The notes under the pieces were generated by a model that saw only the letters and a list, made by a program, of their open reading frames with translations, searched no databases and was not told the DNA's origin. The translations under genes were made by a program, and so were the position numbers. A DNA stretch of 36,522 bases, from positions 1-36,522 of IMG/VR virus record IMGVR_UViG_3300044621_002775; one strand, given 5' to 3'. Positions 13,663 through 21,034 of this stretch are shown in pieces. Numbering within the stretch: the first letter of the stretch is position 1; every line of letters starts with the position of its first letter. This DNA comes from a virus.

Positions 13663-14940
13663 GTGACCGGCCTCCGCATCACCAATGGGCTGCCGCCCAT
13701 TCGTCTGCAGGGTGTGCAGCGCGACCTGCGCGAGCACAACACGGAGGCGTCCGGCGAGGCCTGGTTCGGCTCCCCGTGGGCGCTGGGTGCGGCCGAAAAG
13801 CTGCGTCGCGACACCTACGCGCAGCGCGCCGTGCAAGGCGTCATCGGGCCGCTGGTGCAGAGCTTCTTCGACTTCGAGCCGGCGTCTCGCACCAACCCGC
13901 TCGACGTCGAGATCGCGCGCTTCTGCGAGCGCAACTTCTTCTCGGGACTTTTCTCGTGGATCGAGGTGCTCGAGCAGGCCCTGGGCTACCTGTGGGACGG
14001 CTTCTCGGTGTTCGAGTGGATCGAGCGCGTCGCGCCTGTGTCGCGCGATGAGTTCCCGCAGCATCCCGGCCGCGGGCTCGGCGTGTGGATCGGGTCGTTG
14101 GCTCACCGGCCTGCTTGGTCCATCACCGCGCTGCACCCGCGCAAGGACGACGCGTCGAAGCTGCTCGAGGCCTGGCAGTACACCCACGACGATGAGTTCG
14201 TGCGGATTCCGGCGAGCAAGGTGCTCCGCTTCGCGTTCAAGAGCGGCGGCAACGACCTGTACGGGTTCGCGCCCGCGCGACCCATGTACGGGCCGCACCG
14301 CGCCAAGGTGCTGCTCTGCGCGCTCGAGATGGTGCAGCACGAGCGTGCTCACGTCGGCACGCCGCAGCTGCTGACCGAAGCCGGAGTCGAAGTCTCCTCC
14401 GAAGACCTCGAGGCCGCCGAGAAGATGCTGGCGGAGCTCCGCTCTGCCGAGCGCGGGTACGTGATCCCGCCCCCCGGCACCAAGGTCGAGTACACGACGA
14501 CGAAGGGCACGACCGACGTCCGCGGCACGATCGAAGACAAGAACCGCGAGATCTTGGCCACGTTCGCGGGCAATCACGAGCTGCTCGGAAGCTCGACGTC
14601 GAGCGGCTCCTACGCCCTCGCCGGCGTCCAGAAGTCGGTCCGCGAGGTGGTCGTCGAGCATCACGGGCAGATCGTCGTCGACACGATCAACTACGGCCGC
14701 GACGGCTGGTCGCCCGTGGAGCGTCTCGTGCGCGCCAACTACGGCCCGGGGGTCGCGCTGCCGCGCGCCGTGCTCCGGTCGACGCCGCTGCGCAACACGC
14801 AGGCGTTGGCCGAGATGACCGAGAAGCTCGTCAAGGCCGGCGTGTGGACGTCGGGAGACGACACCGAGGAGTTCCTGCGCGAGGCGTCGGGCATGCCGCA
14901 GGAGCGGCGCCCGAGGAACAAGGAGATCGCGACGCCATGA
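13663..14940 (+). CDS. Portal protein, DUF935 (Mu gp29-like)
   Basis: A 425-residue portal of the DUF935 family. The family features seen are the early RDTYAQRAVQGVIGPL helix, LGYLWDGFSVFEWIERV (family G-x-S-x-F-E), WSITALHPRK, IPASKVLRFAFKSG, and PPGTKVEYTTTKGTT before EILATFAGNHELLGSSTSSG and VVEHHGQIVVDTIN. Twelve copies form the ring through which DNA enters the head and to which the tail joins. The GTG at 13663 is the first possible start after an in-frame stop at 13594-13596 and lacks a Shine-Dalgarno sequence. Its stop overlaps the protease start (ATGATGG). Confidence 0.85.
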   Translation: MTGLRITNGLPPIRLQGVQRDLREHNTEASGEAWFGSPWALGAAEKLRRDTYAQRAVQGVIGPLVQSFFDFEPASRTNPLDVEIARFCERNFFSGLFSWIEVLEQALGYLWDGFSVFEWIERVAPVSRDEFPQHPGRGLGVWIGSLAHRPAWSITALHPRKDDASKLLEAWQYTHDDEFVRIPASKVLRFAFKSGGNDLYGFAPARPMYGPHRAKVLLCALEMVQHERAHVGTPQLLTEAGVEVSSEDLEAAEKMLAELRSAERGYVIPPPGTKVEYTTTKGTTDVRGTIEDKNREILATFAGNHELLGSSTSSGSYALAGVQKSVREVVVEHHGQIVVDTINYGRDGWSPVERLVRANYGPGVALPRAVLRSTPLRNTQALAEMTEKLVKAGVWTSGDDTEEFLREASGMPQERRPRNKEIATP

Positions 14941-16169
14941 TGGACCTGTGGATGATCGCGAACGACGAGCACGTTCGCACGGCGCTCGCGTCGATCAACG
15001 CGCTCGAGCTGGCTCGCCGGTCAAGCTCGTTCAGCCCGCCGCCGCGCGCGCCAGCGTACACCGTTCGCGGCCGCGCGGCGCACGTCGCCGTGCGAGGCAC
15101 GCTCATCCCCAACGGGCCGGACTGGTTCGAGGAGTTCGGGCTGATGCCGATGCGTCTCGTGCGCGAGCGCATCCGCGCGGCGGACGCTGACAGCTCGGTC
15201 GATGAGATCGTGCTGCTCATCGACAGCCCCGGCGGAACGGTCGCGGGTCTCGAGGCTCTCGTCGCCACGGTGCGCGCGCTGAAGAAGCCGAGCACCTCAC
15301 TCATCGAGACGCTCGGCGCTTCGGCGGCGTACTGGCTCGCGAGCGCGACGCGCTCGATCACCGCCGAGCCCGGCGCGATCGTCGGTTCGATCGGAGTCAT
15401 CGCCAGCGTCGTCGACGCGTCGAAGTACTTCGAGAGCAACGGCCTGAAGCTCCACGTCATCCGCACGGCGCCGGCCAAGGGCGGAATCCAGTGGGGCGAG
15501 GAGGTCACCGCCGAGAACTTGGCGCCCATTCGCGCCCGTGTGACCGAAGCCTTCGCTGCGTTCACGGACGCGGTGCGAGCTGGCCGGAATCTCGACGGCG
15601 ACCGGCTCGAAGCCGTCACCACCGGCGAGACGTGGACTGCGGCGCGCGCGCTCGCGCTCGGACTCGTCGACGCCATCCGACTCACCGATGACCCGGCCGA
15701 GGTCCCGACCGACGCCCCTTTCCCCATCGCCGCGAGCGCGGCCGAGGAGACCATGAGCATCAGCGACACCAAGATCACCGACGACACCAAGGCCGCGCTC
15801 CAGCGCGCGGAGGCCGCGGAGGCCAAGGCCGCCGCCCTCGAGGCGCAGATGCGCGCGCTCAGCGACACCGCGAAGACCCAGCTCATCGAGCAGGCGGTCG
15901 CCGACGGACGCGTGCTGCCCGCCGCGCGTGCGCGGGTCGAGAAGTACGCCGAGTTCGCGGCCCTGGCCGACCTCAAGGCGTTCCTCGAGTCGTTCCCGGT
16001 GTCGGTCAACACCAACCCGGTGGGCAACGTGCCGTCGCGCCCGGCGGCGTCCAGCGGCGCCAACCCGCTCGAGGCGCTGCCCGACGCCGACCGGAAGTAC
16101 TTCGAGGAGCGCGGCATCGCGGACGTCATCAAGCTCGGGATGAGCGACAAGCCGCTCCGCTCGGCCTGA
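14937..16169 (+). CDS. S49-family head maturation protease with C-terminal scaffold
   Basis: A 410-residue protein. Residues 40-240 are an SppA/lambda-C-like serine peptidase: VDEIVLLIDSPGGTVAG, the nucleophile S129 in LGASAAYWLASA, the GSIGV motif (150-154), and a candidate general base K181 (RTAPAKGG). After residue 270 a helical, Ala/Glu-rich scaffold-like region follows (DDTKAALQRAEAAEAKAAAL) and ends in KYFEERGIADVIKLG. In lambda-type phages the protease processes scaffold and portal during capsid maturation, and the C-terminus doubles as scaffold. The start ATG overlaps the portal stop. Confidence 0.87.
   Translation: MMDLWMIANDEHVRTALASINALELARRSSSFSPPPRAPAYTVRGRAAHVAVRGTLIPNGPDWFEEFGLMPMRLVRERIRAADADSSVDEIVLLIDSPGGTVAGLEALVATVRALKKPSTSLIETLGASAAYWLASATRSITAEPGAIVGSIGVIASVVDASKYFESNGLKLHVIRTAPAKGGIQWGEEVTAENLAPIRARVTEAFAAFTDAVRAGRNLDGDRLEAVTTGETWTAARALALGLVDAIRLTDDPAEVPTDAPFPIAASAAEETMSISDTKITDDTKAALQRAEAAEAKAAALEAQMRALSDTAKTQLIEQAVADGRVLPAARARVEKYAEFAALADLKAFLESFPVSVNTNPVGNVPSRPAASSGANPLEALPDADRKYFEERGIADVIKLGMSDKPLRSA
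15753..16169 (+). CDS. Nested in-frame scaffold protein (Nu3-like), probable internal start
   Basis: Within the protease gene, GAGGAG (15744-15749) lies just ahead of an in-frame ATG at 15753. This start would give a separate 138-residue protein (MSISDTKITDDTKAALQRAE onward) made only of the helical scaffold part. Lambda and related phages make Nu3 scaffold from gene C in exactly this way. The sequence shows the start signals; separate production is inferred. Confidence 0.55.
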   Translation: MSISDTKITDDTKAALQRAEAAEAKAAALEAQMRALSDTAKTQLIEQAVADGRVLPAARARVEKYAEFAALADLKAFLESFPVSVNTNPVGNVPSRPAASSGANPLEALPDADRKYFEERGIADVIKLGMSDKPLRSA

Positions 16170-16196
16170 GTCACGGCCAAGAAAGGAACCTAGATC

Positions 16197-16601
16197 ATGG
16201 CGCTTCTTGCACCCATCAGCCTCCCGTACCGCAGCCGCGGCCCGATCCAGACGCGGTCCGTTCCGCTCGCGGCCAGCCAGACCATCCACTACGGCGAGCT
16301 CGTGATGGCCGACAGCTCCGGCCTCGGCCGGTCGTGTGCGGCGCTCGCGAGCAACCGCGGCATCATCGGCATCTGCGTCACCCCGGGGACCACGACGAGC
16401 GGTTCCGTCGAGGTCGCGAGCGGTGAGTTCCGCCTGCCCGCCACCTCGGGCAACCAAAACATGGTGCAGACGGAAATCTTCGGCCAGGCCGACAGCACCG
16501 TCGGGGCGACCGGGACCAACCTTCCGAGCGCCGGCATCTGCACCGAGTTCGAGTCCGCGTCGTGGCTGTGGACCTTGGTCGGTCCCGCGGCCCGCATCTG
16601 A
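16197..16601 (+). CDS. Head decoration-like protein
   Basis: A 134-residue, beta-rich protein. It begins with a stretch that may lie along the capsid (PISLPYRSRGPIQTRSVPL) and continues with ASQTIHYGELVMADSSG, GIIGICVTPGTTTSGSVEVA and ASWLWTLVGPAARI. Its place between protease and major capsid is that of lambda gpD-type decoration proteins, and length fits. AAGAAAGGAA is upstream of the ATG. Sequence similarity to a named family is not certain. Confidence 0.6.
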   Translation: MALLAPISLPYRSRGPIQTRSVPLAASQTIHYGELVMADSSGLGRSCAALASNRGIIGICVTPGTTTSGSVEVASGEFRLPATSGNQNMVQTEIFGQADSTVGATGTNLPSAGICTEFESASWLWTLVGPAARI

Positions 16602-16645
16602 TCTGACATCCGGTCGTGAGTTCGCTCGCGAGATAAGGAGACAGC

Positions 16646-17524
16646 ATGTCGTTCATCAACCACCCGAGCTTGCTCACGCCGTTCATCAAGGGCTTGCTCA
16701 CCAAGGCGCTCGAGGGCGAGCCCCAGGATGGACTCACGCAGTTCATCCAAAGCGACACCAGCACGCAGCGCTTCGAGGACTACGCCGTCGTGGGTGCCGC
16801 GCCGATCCTGCGCGAGTACGTCGGCGACATCCGCACGGAGGGCATGACCGACGCGCAGATCCGCGTCACGCCCGGCCTCTTCCGCACGAAGATCATCGTG
16901 AAGAAGGAAGACCTCGAGGACGATCAGCTCGGCGCGATCCGCCAGCGGGTGAGCGACATCGCCCGCGGTGCGTGGCGCCAGCGGCGCATCGAGCTCATCG
17001 GCGCGGTGATCGGCAACGCCGCGTGGCCCGTCGACAACACGGCGTTCTTCGCCGACGCGCGCCCGGCTCGTGGCTTGGGTGCGGCCTACGACAACAACCT
17101 CGCGGGGTCCGGCACCACGGCGGCCAACATCGGCGGAGACCTGCAGACGGCCATCGCCGCGCTCAGCACGTTCCAGGACGAGCAAGGCCAGCCCTTCAAC
17201 GAGGATGCGAGCACGATCGGCATCCTGGCTCCGCCGAGCCTGAAGGTGCCGTTCATGCAGGTGCTGGGCAACGGGCAGGTCAGCGGCACCAACCAGGTGT
17301 TCGGCGGCATGGCTCGGTTCGTCCCGGTGTTCGACGGCCGGTTGACCGGCAACACGTGGTACGCCTTCAACCTCAGCGGCGCGCAGAAGCCGATCCTGTT
17401 CGTGGATCGGGTGGGTCTCGAGATGGGCGAGTTCTACAAGGACTTCGTCTGGGAGTACTCGTTCCGCGCGCGGAACCGCGCGGCCATGGTGCACCCGCAG
17501 CTCGGCGTCCGCATCAACAACTGA
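16646..17524 (+). CDS. Major capsid protein, Mu gpT-like
   Basis: A 292-residue protein with features of the Mu gpT family of HK97-fold capsids: REYVGDIRTEGMTDAQI early, the E-loop-like FRTKIIVKKEDLEDDQLGAI, a helical spine (VSDIARGAWRQRRIELIGAV), DNTAFFADARPARG, and a C-terminal P-domain (ILAPPSLKVPFMQVLGNG, WEYSFRARNRAAMVHPQ). It forms the icosahedral shell. AAGGAG lies seven bases before the ATG. The following element (copy B) starts on the last base of its stop codon, so the head module ends here. Confidence 0.83.
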   Translation: MSFINHPSLLTPFIKGLLTKALEGEPQDGLTQFIQSDTSTQRFEDYAVVGAAPILREYVGDIRTEGMTDAQIRVTPGLFRTKIIVKKEDLEDDQLGAIRQRVSDIARGAWRQRRIELIGAVIGNAAWPVDNTAFFADARPARGLGAAYDNNLAGSGTTAANIGGDLQTAIAALSTFQDEQGQPFNEDASTIGILAPPSLKVPFMQVLGNGQVSGTNQVFGGMARFVPVFDGRLTGNTWYAFNLSGAQKPILFVDRVGLEMGEFYKDFVWEYSFRARNRAAMVHPQLGVRINN

Positions 17525-17555
17525 TCTCTGTCCTCTCTGTCCTTCCTGTCTCGAC
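17524..17555 (+). promoter_or_regulatory. Pyrimidine-rich intergenic element, copy B
   Basis: Shares 31 of 32 bases with copy A (13601-13632). Its first base is the last base of the capsid stop codon, and it begins 62 bases before ATG 17586, the same distance as copy A from the portal start. The downstream gene again lacks a Shine-Dalgarno sequence. The 30 bases after the element differ between copies, so conservation is confined to the element. Confidence 0.6.
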
Positions 17556-17585
17556 TCATGGCGCGACGACATCAAGCGTTGCGCC

Positions 17586-17951
17586 ATGAGTCTCATTCTC
17601 ACGCAAGCCATGCTCAAGCCCGGCGTGTGGCTCAAGGCCGCCGGACGCGAGGTCAGCATCCGCGATGGCGTCGGGCACGGCGCGCCGATGAAGAAGATCA
17701 CCGCGCGCGAGCCCGTGTGGTTCGACTCGATCGCGCCCGCCAACGTCGCCGGCAACAACGAGGTCTTCATCGTCGACGCGCCTCGGAAGGACTCCGGCGA
17801 CACGCAGGCCGTCGAGCTCGTCGATGCTCAAGCCCTCGAGCTCGCGCTCGTCGAGGCCTCGTCCCGAACGACCAAGCTGGAGCAGGAGAACGAGGCCCTC
17901 AAGGCCGAGCTCGCCAACCTGCGCAGCGGGAAGAAGGGGCGCTCCGAGTGA
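17586..17951 (+). CDS. Head-tail region hypothetical protein (121 aa)
   Basis: First gene after the capsid and after element B. The N-terminal 75 residues form a small beta-like domain (MLKPGVWLKAAGREVSIRDG, REPVWFDSIAPANVAGNNEV, FIVDAPRK) and residues 80-115 a leucine-zipper-like coiled coil (RTTKLEQENEALKAELANLR). Position suggests a connector or minor head protein. Its stop overlaps the next GTG (GTGA). No family recognised. Confidence 0.6.
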   Translation: MSLILTQAMLKPGVWLKAAGREVSIRDGVGHGAPMKKITAREPVWFDSIAPANVAGNNEVFIVDAPRKDSGDTQAVELVDAQALELALVEASSRTTKLEQENEALKAELANLRSGKKGRSE

Positions 17952-18424
17952 CCTTCGGCGCCAGCCATTCCGACGTCGAAGCTCGCCTCGCGCGCGAAGC
18001 GCCCTTCACCGCGTCGACCAGTCCGACCGACACGGAGGTCGACGGGTGGGTCGCGGAAGCCGCGGCGATCGTGCGCCAGACGCTGCGTGCAGTCGGCGTC
18101 GCGCAGGATCCTGCCAGCGGCACCGACGGCGAGATCGTGTGTCGAGCCCTCGTCGTGAAGTACGCACTGGCGCTGACGCTCGAGGTCTTGGCGTTCGCCG
18201 AGGACGCCGCGGTTGGAAGCGAGCGCGCCACCGTACTCATGCAGGAGTTCACGAGCACGCTTGCTGAGTGGCGTTCGATGGGCACCTCGAACCTGGCCTC
18301 CTACCTGTCGCCGACCGGTGCCGTGTCTCCCTCGACGCAGACGCTGCGGTCGCACGTGACGACGGGCGGGCAGGTCCCGCCCGACCCGCGCTACACGCTC
18401 GGCGATCTCGATCGGAGCTTCTGA
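17948..18424 (+). CDS. Head-tail connector protein, gp6-like
   Basis: A 158-residue helical protein. The start (SDVEARLAREAPFTASTSPT, DTEVDGWVAEAAAIVRQTLR) follows the pattern of HK97 gp6-like connectors: 'D-x-x-x-R-L ... S-x-P-T ... V-x-x-W/I-I-x-x-A'. Connectors form a ring under the portal and seal DNA. It sits between the capsid and tail-terminator-like genes, where such proteins are expected. GTG in a GTGA overlap. Confidence 0.6.
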   Translation: MTFGASHSDVEARLAREAPFTASTSPTDTEVDGWVAEAAAIVRQTLRAVGVAQDPASGTDGEIVCRALVVKYALALTLEVLAFAEDAAVGSERATVLMQEFTSTLAEWRSMGTSNLASYLSPTGAVSPSTQTLRSHVTTGGQVPPDPRYTLGDLDRSF

Positions 18425-18425
18425 C

Positions 18426-18938
18426 GTGCCGTCGACGCTCGAGGCGTTCCGCGCTGCTGTGCAGGCGCTGTGGGAGGCGACGGCGCCGCCGAGCGTCGGC
18501 GACACCGGCGACGCCTCGGGCATCGCGTACGCGTTCGTGGACACGCTCGACGAGGAGATGACGCCGGGGCGGCACCGCCAGCTCGTGTGGGGCCGCACCG
18601 CGCAGCACCGCTACATCATGGAGCCCGTCGGCGGGCCCGGCACCGGCCAGGTCGAGTCGGTGATCGACGTGTTCCTGTCGCTCGCGCGCGACCCCGCCAA
18701 CGTCACGCGCACCGAGCGCGCCTTCATCGCCGCGATCGACGTCGAGACCGAGACGCTCGCGCACGCGCTGACGGCCGCGCCCGACCTGGGCGCCGGCGTC
18801 ATCGAGGTCCACCTCGAGGAGATCGTCGACGACACGTCGTCGGTCGCGCCCCCCAAGCCTCGCGCGGGCTCGCCCCGCGCTTCCGTCGGTTCGATCTCGC
18901 GCGTGCGGTTCACGCTGCGCGTTCTGCACGAGGTGTAA
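18426..18938 (+). CDS. Tail terminator-like protein
   Basis: A 170-residue protein with the layout of a tail terminator or minor tail completion protein: an N-terminal helix (TLEAFRAAVQALWEA), then strands (HRQLVWGRTAQHRYIMEPVG, GQVESVIDVFLSLARD), a helix with many threonines, and a last strand (SISRVRFTLRVLHEV). It lies just before the tail tube gene, as terminators do in siphoviruses. Assignment rests on position and predicted strand order, not on a signature motif. Confidence 0.5.
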   Translation: MPSTLEAFRAAVQALWEATAPPSVGDTGDASGIAYAFVDTLDEEMTPGRHRQLVWGRTAQHRYIMEPVGGPGTGQVESVIDVFLSLARDPANVTRTERAFIAAIDVETETLAHALTAAPDLGAGVIEVHLEEIVDDTSSVAPPKPRAGSPRASVGSISRVRFTLRVLHEV

Positions 18939-18942
18939 ACTC

Positions 18943-20154
18943 ATGGCACGCACGAAGAAGATGGCCCTCTACATCGCCTCCGAAGGCAGCAACTTCGGCG
19001 GCGACCCGTCGGGCTCGGGCGCGAACTACCTACCGCTGTGGTGCACCATGATCGCGCTGCGGCAGGATGCGCAGGCCGCGATCGAGACCAACTACATGAC
19101 CGGCCGGAACTGGGACACGCCGGCGATCGCAGGGCCCGACGGCGGCTCGTTCGACTTCGAAATCCCGCTCTGCGGCTACGCGACCGGCGGCGTCGCGGCC
19201 GCGTCGCCGCCCACCGCGGACGCGCTCGACGTACTCATCGCCCACATCATGGGCAACCAGCTCGTGCGCGTCGGCGGCGACGTCTCGAGCGGCACGACGC
19301 CCAACACGCTCGTCGTCGCGTCCGACGTCTACAACGCGGGCGAGCTGGTGCCGGTCTGGGAGGCTGGGTTGCCTTCGACGGCCAACGGCGGCCCGCGCAC
19401 GCAGTGGCACCAGATCATCAGCGACGCCGGGACGGGCACGTACACGGTCGCGCCCGCGCTCGTGCAGAACATCACCACCGCCGCGGTCGGCTACGCGACG
19501 CGCCAGTGGTGGGCCGACGACGACGGCGGCGACAGCGCGGCGTTCGTGCTCATCGAGGACGACCGGCAGATGACGTTCCTCGGCTGTCGCGTGACGGCCG
19601 CGAGCATCGTGTGCGAGGACGCCGCGCGCTCGCTCATCAAGCTGCGCGCGTCGGTCGCCTACGACACCCGCACCATCACCACCAAGGGCTCGCTGCCCGC
19701 GGTGCTCGGCGCGCCGCCGGCGCCGCCGCTCGTGCCGGCGCTCTCGCCGGTGTGGTTCAACGGCACGCGCGTCGCGATGCCGAGCTGGGAACTCGACTTC
19801 GGCATCACCAACGCGGAGATCCGGACGACGGAAAACGTCACGGGCCGGGTGAACAACGAACTCATCGTGATGAGGCCGACCTTCAAGGGCTCGCCGATCC
19901 TGACGACCGCGCTCGAAGACCTCAAGCGCACCGCGGCGACCGGGCAACTGCTCGTGCAGATGGGTGCGGGCGTACTCACCAGCGGGCGGCTCAACACGAT
20001 GGCGGCGTGCTTCGACCTCGCGCAGGTGCGCGAGGCCGCGCCCACCGATGAGAACGGGCGCCTGCGCACCGCGCTCGAGTTCCGCGCGATGGACCCGGTC
20101 GTTGTCGGCGCGACGGCGGTGCCCGCGCGCGTCTTCCACCTGGCTCGCGCGTGA
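18943..20154 (+). CDS. Major tail tube protein
   Basis: A 403-residue, beta-rich protein with GAGGTG at good distance before ATG 18943. The N-terminus (MARTKKMALYIASEGSNFGG) and the repeated polymer-interface patterns (GGSFDFEIPLCGYATGG, PTFKGSPILTTALEDL, RLRTALEFRAMDP near the C-terminus) resemble long siphovirus tail tube subunits. A 40-residue Pro/Ala-rich insert (PAVLGAPPAPPLVPALSPVW) splits the two halves. It stacks in hexamers to form the tube. Position directly before the frameshifted chaperones and tape measure supports the call. Confidence 0.75.
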   Translation: MARTKKMALYIASEGSNFGGDPSGSGANYLPLWCTMIALRQDAQAAIETNYMTGRNWDTPAIAGPDGGSFDFEIPLCGYATGGVAAASPPTADALDVLIAHIMGNQLVRVGGDVSSGTTPNTLVVASDVYNAGELVPVWEAGLPSTANGGPRTQWHQIISDAGTGTYTVAPALVQNITTAAVGYATRQWWADDDGGDSAAFVLIEDDRQMTFLGCRVTAASIVCEDAARSLIKLRASVAYDTRTITTKGSLPAVLGAPPAPPLVPALSPVWFNGTRVAMPSWELDFGITNAEIRTTENVTGRVNNELIVMRPTFKGSPILTTALEDLKRTAATGQLLVQMGAGVLTSGRLNTMAACFDLAQVREAAPTDENGRLRTALEFRAMDPVVVGATAVPARVFHLARA

Positions 20155-20162
20155 GGTCGCCG

Positions 20163-20678
20163 ATGAGCAGCACGATCGCACCCGGCGCTCCGAGCGTCAT
20201 CGAGATCCAGGCCAACGGCGTCACCGCGCGCGCGACGATCGCGCTCGCGACGGTCACTCGGCGCGGCGTCTGGAATGCGAAGATGACCGCCGCGGCCATC
20301 GCCGAGAAGAAGCGCGTCAAGAAACTGCGCGAGCAGTACTCCGCCGAGGAGTGGCCCGGCCTGCACGGCGCGCAGGGCGACGCGGACGTGTTCACCACGC
20401 CCGAGGGCATCGAGGCTTCGGCCGCGCTCTGCACGCAGATCATCGACGAGACGTTGCAGTCGCTGCGGCTCACGCACGAGGACGGCTCCGTCGAGCAGGT
20501 CGATCGCGCGGGCGCCGCGCTCGCGCTCGACAGGCACGGGCTCCTGCAGGCCTTCGGGCTCCAGATCATCCAGGCGCACGCCGTGCGCCCTTCGAGGCCC
20601 TCCTCGCCCGGATCCTCGGGTGGGGAGGGGGCGAGCTCGACGAGCTCGGCCAACTCGACGAGCTCCCCGACGACATAG
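20163..20678 (+). CDS. Tail assembly chaperone, zero-frame product (gpG-like)
   Basis: ATG 20163 is preferred because TGAGG lies six bases before it; GTG 20151 (overlapping the tube stop) is an alternative. The 171-residue product has a beta start (SVIEIQANGVTARATIALAT), a helical middle and a Ser/Gly/Thr-rich tail (GSSGGEGASSTSSANSTSSP). That tail is typical of sequence read past a frameshift site in the wrong frame. Two nested chaperones, G and GT, guide tail tube assembly around the tape measure in long-tailed phages. Confidence 0.7.
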   Translation: MSSTIAPGAPSVIEIQANGVTARATIALATVTRRGVWNAKMTAAAIAEKKRVKKLREQYSAEEWPGLHGAQGDADVFTTPEGIEASAALCTQIIDETLQSLRLTHEDGSVEQVDRAGAALALDRHGLLQAFGLQIIQAHAVRPSRPSSPGSSGGEGASSTSSANSTSSPTT

Positions 20679-21034
20679 CGGAGGCCGTGGGCGTGTACGG
20701 TGACGCGCCGACCTGGCTCGCGGAGGTCTACGACCCCTGGCCGCGGCCCGAGCTCGCTCGCGCCGGCGACGGCGCGGGGGAGGTCGACCTCGGTGCGCTC
20801 GGCGAGCGGGCGGACGGCATCCGCGCGCGGCGGCACCCGGCCGTGCTGCTCCTCGAGGCGCCCGAGTACCTCGTCGAGACCTGGCAGGCGTTCGCGCGCA
20901 CGACCGAGCGCGACCTCCGCCCAAAGGACGCGCTCGAGCGACTCAACGCCCCCGCGGCGGACGCGTGGTGCCTGATGCTCGGCGCGTCGCGGCGCCGCGC
21001 CACGAGCAAGGAGGCCAGCGGTGGCGAAGGCTGA
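20588..21034 (+). CDS. Tail assembly chaperone T extension, reached by -1 frameshift (gpGT-like)
   Basis: The -1 frame remains open from well upstream to TGA 21032-21034. It encodes FEALLARILGWGGGELDELG and a helical domain to the end. It has no convincing start of its own. At 20588-20594 the zero frame reads C CCT TCG. A proline tRNA can slip from CCT back to CCC, joining IIQAHAVRP to FEALLARIL in a fusion of about 290 residues. The -1 direction, the position between tail tube and tape measure, and the short overlap with the tape measure all match the classic G/GT arrangement. Confidence 0.68.
   Translation, partial: PFEALLARILGWGGGELDELGQLDELPDDIAEAVGVYGDAPTWLAEVYDPWPRPELARAGDGAGEVDLGALGERADGIRARRHPAVLLLEAPEYLVETWQAFARTTERDLRPKDALERLNAPAADAWCLMLGASRRRATSKEASGGEG

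Noticed and set aside
20151-20162. GTG 20151 as the start of the tail chaperone
   Set aside because: It overlaps the previous stop, but ATG 20163 has a better-placed ribosome site; kept only as an alternative.
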